From Betaproteobacteria bacterium LSUCC0117 (lineage in GTDB: Bacteria; Pseudomonadota; Gammaproteobacteria; Burkholderiales; Burkholderiaceae_C), in the NCBI GenBank assembly GCA_030441535.1, contig JAUJFZ010000001.1:152001-216000 (forward strand): a DNA stretch of 64,000 nt, given 5' to 3'. The position numbers and the translations under genes were made by a program. Shown piece after piece: positions 62,704-64,000 of the stretch. Position 1 is the stretch's first letter, and every line of letters begins with the position of its first letter. The notes beneath the pieces were generated by a model. The model was not told the DNA's origin. It did not search any database and saw only the letters and a list, made by a program, of their open reading frames with translations.

Positions 62704-62720
62704 TTTAGGAGTTCCTGCTC

Positions 62721-63332
62721 ATGATGGTTTTGTACTCTGGCACCACGTGCCCCTTTTCGCATCGTTGCCGCTTCGTGTTGTTTGAAAAAGGCATGGATTT
62801 CGAGATTCGGGACGTTGACCTTTACAACAAACCTGAAGATATCGCGGTTATGAACCCGTATGGTCAGGTACCCATTCTGGTCGAGCGCGACTTGATTTTG
62901 TACGAGTCCAATATCATTAACGAGTACATCGACGAGCGGTTCCCACATCCCCAGTTGATGCCCGGAGACCCCGTCGACCGTGCACGCGTTCGTCTCTTCT
63001 TGCTGAACTTCGAAAAAGAACTCTTTACACACGTCGCAGTGTTGGAGTCACGGAATAACAAGGGTAATGAAAAGACCTTGGATAAGGCGCGTGCCCATAT
63101 CCGCGATCGCTTGACGCAGTTGGCGCCCGTGTTCTTGAAGAATAAATTTATGTTGGGTGAGAATTTCTCTATGCTCGACGTGTCAATTGCGCCGTTGCTT
63201 TGGCGTTTGGACATGTACGGGATTGAGTTGAGTAAAAATGCAGCGCCGCTGTTGAAATACGCGGAGCGTATCTTCTCTCGTCCCGCCTACATCGAGGCGT
63301 TAACGCCCTCCGAAAAGGTGATGCGCAAATAA
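62721..63332 (+). CDS. sspA: Stringent starvation protein A (GST-like RNA polymerase-associated protein)
   Basis: This 203-residue protein has a glutathione-transferase fold but no known catalytic activity; it binds RNA polymerase under stress. The start MMVLYSGTTCPFSHRCRFVL and the PYGQVPILVERDLILYES segment are conserved SspA features. A TTTAGGAG ribosome site precedes the ATG at 62721. It is followed by sspB after 3 bases, the usual sspAB pair. Confidence 0.95.
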   Translation: MMVLYSGTTCPFSHRCRFVLFEKGMDFEIRDVDLYNKPEDIAVMNPYGQVPILVERDLILYESNIINEYIDERFPHPQLMPGDPVDRARVRLFLLNFEKELFTHVAVLESRNNKGNEKTLDKARAHIRDRLTQLAPVFLKNKFMLGENFSMLDVSIAPLLWRLDMYGIELSKNAAPLLKYAERIFSRPAYIEALTPSEKVMRK

Positions 63333-63335
63333 GCG

Positions 63336-63830
63336 ATGTCCTCATCGATGCTGCAAGACAATTTACCGCAAACCAAGCCGTACTTGATTCGAGCGATTCA
63401 CGAATGGTGTTCGGATAACGGTTTCACCCCCTATTTGGGGGTAGCGGTTGACGCGTCGGTTGACGTGCCGATGGCTTACGTGACCAACAATCAAATCGTC
63501 TTAAATATCAGTTACGGCGCGACAGACGCCCTGAAAATGGGAAACGACCTCATCACCTTTAAAGGCCGCTTTAATGGTCAGGTGAAGGATCTGATGATTC
63601 CAGTCGCTAGGGTGGTTGCCATCTACGCCAAGGAGAATGGTCAGGGTATGGCTTTTGAGGCAACCGAGGCGGTCTTTGAGTCGGAGACAGTGGCCGAAGA
63701 AGTGCCTGCGGCTGCACCGGTTATCGCCTTGGTCAAACGGGATGATGCGGTGTCCGAAGAGTCATCATCAGATCCAGAGACTGACCCGCCGCAAGGACCA
63801 GGGCGGGGTGGTTTGCGTCGGGTCAAGTAG
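63336..63830 (+). CDS. sspB: ClpXP protease specificity-enhancing factor SspB
   Basis: This 164-residue adaptor delivers ssrA-tagged proteins to ClpXP. The folded N-terminal domain includes KPYLIRAIHEWCSDNGFTPYL and the NISYGATDALKMGNDLI segment, and the tail is acidic and flexible, ending in a short GRGGLRRVK ClpX-binding-like module. It forms an operon with sspA. A tRNA gene follows 88 bases downstream. Confidence 0.93.
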   Translation: MSSSMLQDNLPQTKPYLIRAIHEWCSDNGFTPYLGVAVDASVDVPMAYVTNNQIVLNISYGATDALKMGNDLITFKGRFNGQVKDLMIPVARVVAIYAKENGQGMAFEATEAVFESETVAEEVPAAAPVIALVKRDDAVSEESSSDPETDPPQGPGRGGLRRVK

Positions 63831-63903
63831 CCGCTTACTTGGCGACGCGGCGAAAAAACGACTTAAACGCAGGTCTATTTTTCGAAACCGACATTTGATA
63901 AAG

Positions 63904-63909
63904 TAGAAT
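63904..63909 (+). promoter_or_regulatory. -10-like element of the tRNA-Thr promoter
   Basis: TAGAAT lies 10 bases before the mature tRNA 5' end. No clear -35 hexamer is visible at 17 bases, so the promoter is weakly supported. Confidence 0.4.
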
Positions 63910-63918
63910 ACAAAACGC

Positions 63919-63994
63919 GCCGATTTAGCTCAGTTGGTAGAGCAACGGTCTTGTAAACCGTAGGTCGTCTGTTCGAGTCAGACAATCGGCACCA
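63919..63994 (+). tRNA. tRNA-Thr(UGU)
   Basis: The gene folds as a cloverleaf. The 7-bp acceptor stem pairs GCCGATT (63919-63925) with AATCGGC (63984-63990). The anticodon arm is ACGGT/ACCGT with loop CTTGTAA, giving the anticodon TGT (63952-63954), which reads threonine ACA. The T arm holds GTTCGAGTC. The CCA end is encoded (63992-63994). Confidence 0.95.
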
Positions 63995-64000
63995 AATTCC

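Noticed and set aside
1..64000. CRISPR arrays, prophage or complete insertion sequences
   Set aside because: No regularly spaced direct repeats, phage genes or flanking inverted repeats were seen; the only transposase-like gene is the single RAYT.

Overview
The window is a gene-dense stretch of housekeeping chromosome from a betaproteobacterium, almost certainly of the order Burkholderiales. The gene order gltBD - mlaFEDACB - ABC transporter - bolA - murA - his operon - hinT - tatABC - degS-like protease - petABC - sspAB is characteristic of that order, and so are the short HisG, monofunctional HisB, separate HisI and HisE, System II cytochrome c assembly (ResB/CcsB) and the imuA-imuB-dnaE2 mutagenesis cassette. 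I cannot fix the family from sequence reading alone. There is no prophage, complete insertion sequence or CRISPR array, and no gene-free stretch reaches 300 bases; the longest gaps are about 200 bases, at 7046-7250, 13994-14188 and 16556-16751.

Layout: 1-7045 holds the end of a MidA-type methyltransferase, a DUF2905 protein, a minus-strand run (cca, glutathione transferase, NDUFA9-like protein, slt), then 5-formyl-THF cyclo-ligase and an MBL-fold protein. 7188-12781 is an SOS-type cassette with a LexA box followed by imuA, imuB and dnaE2. 12809-16555 holds metK (with a leader that could fold in alternative ways), an LpxL acyltransferase, engB and cytochrome c4. 16752-21987 holds resB-ccsB and msrPQ. 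21994-26273 holds lysA with the tiny lipoprotein gene lptM upstream, cyaY and mrcA. 26420-29934 is a compressed type IV pilus assembly locus, followed by aroK, aroB, dgt and a RAYT-type transposase with a changed HUH motif. 33732-63830 is the long plus-strand housekeeping block, interrupted only by the minus-strand degS-like gene, and a tRNA-Thr(UGU) closes the window.

Functional links: resB/ccsB would mature the cytochromes c encoded here (c4, c1). tatABC would export the Rieske protein PetA and MsrP, both of which carry a twin-arginine-type N-terminus. mlaFEDACB maintains outer-membrane lipid asymmetry. gltBD supplies glutamate, while hisG to hisE form a complete histidine pathway apart from HisZ and histidinol-phosphatase.

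The most unusual segment is the pil locus. The pilM-like gene is short and runs in frame into pilN; pilN is broken by what looks like a one-base loss in a G tract; pilO and pilP appear fused; and PilQ is short and lacks room for AMIN domains. This looks either like reductive decay or like an unusually minimal alignment subcomplex. Other points for a second look are the RAYT with His-Ile-Gln in place of His-x-His beside a repeat-like sequence, the metK leader, and the large inverted repeat ahead of tatA.
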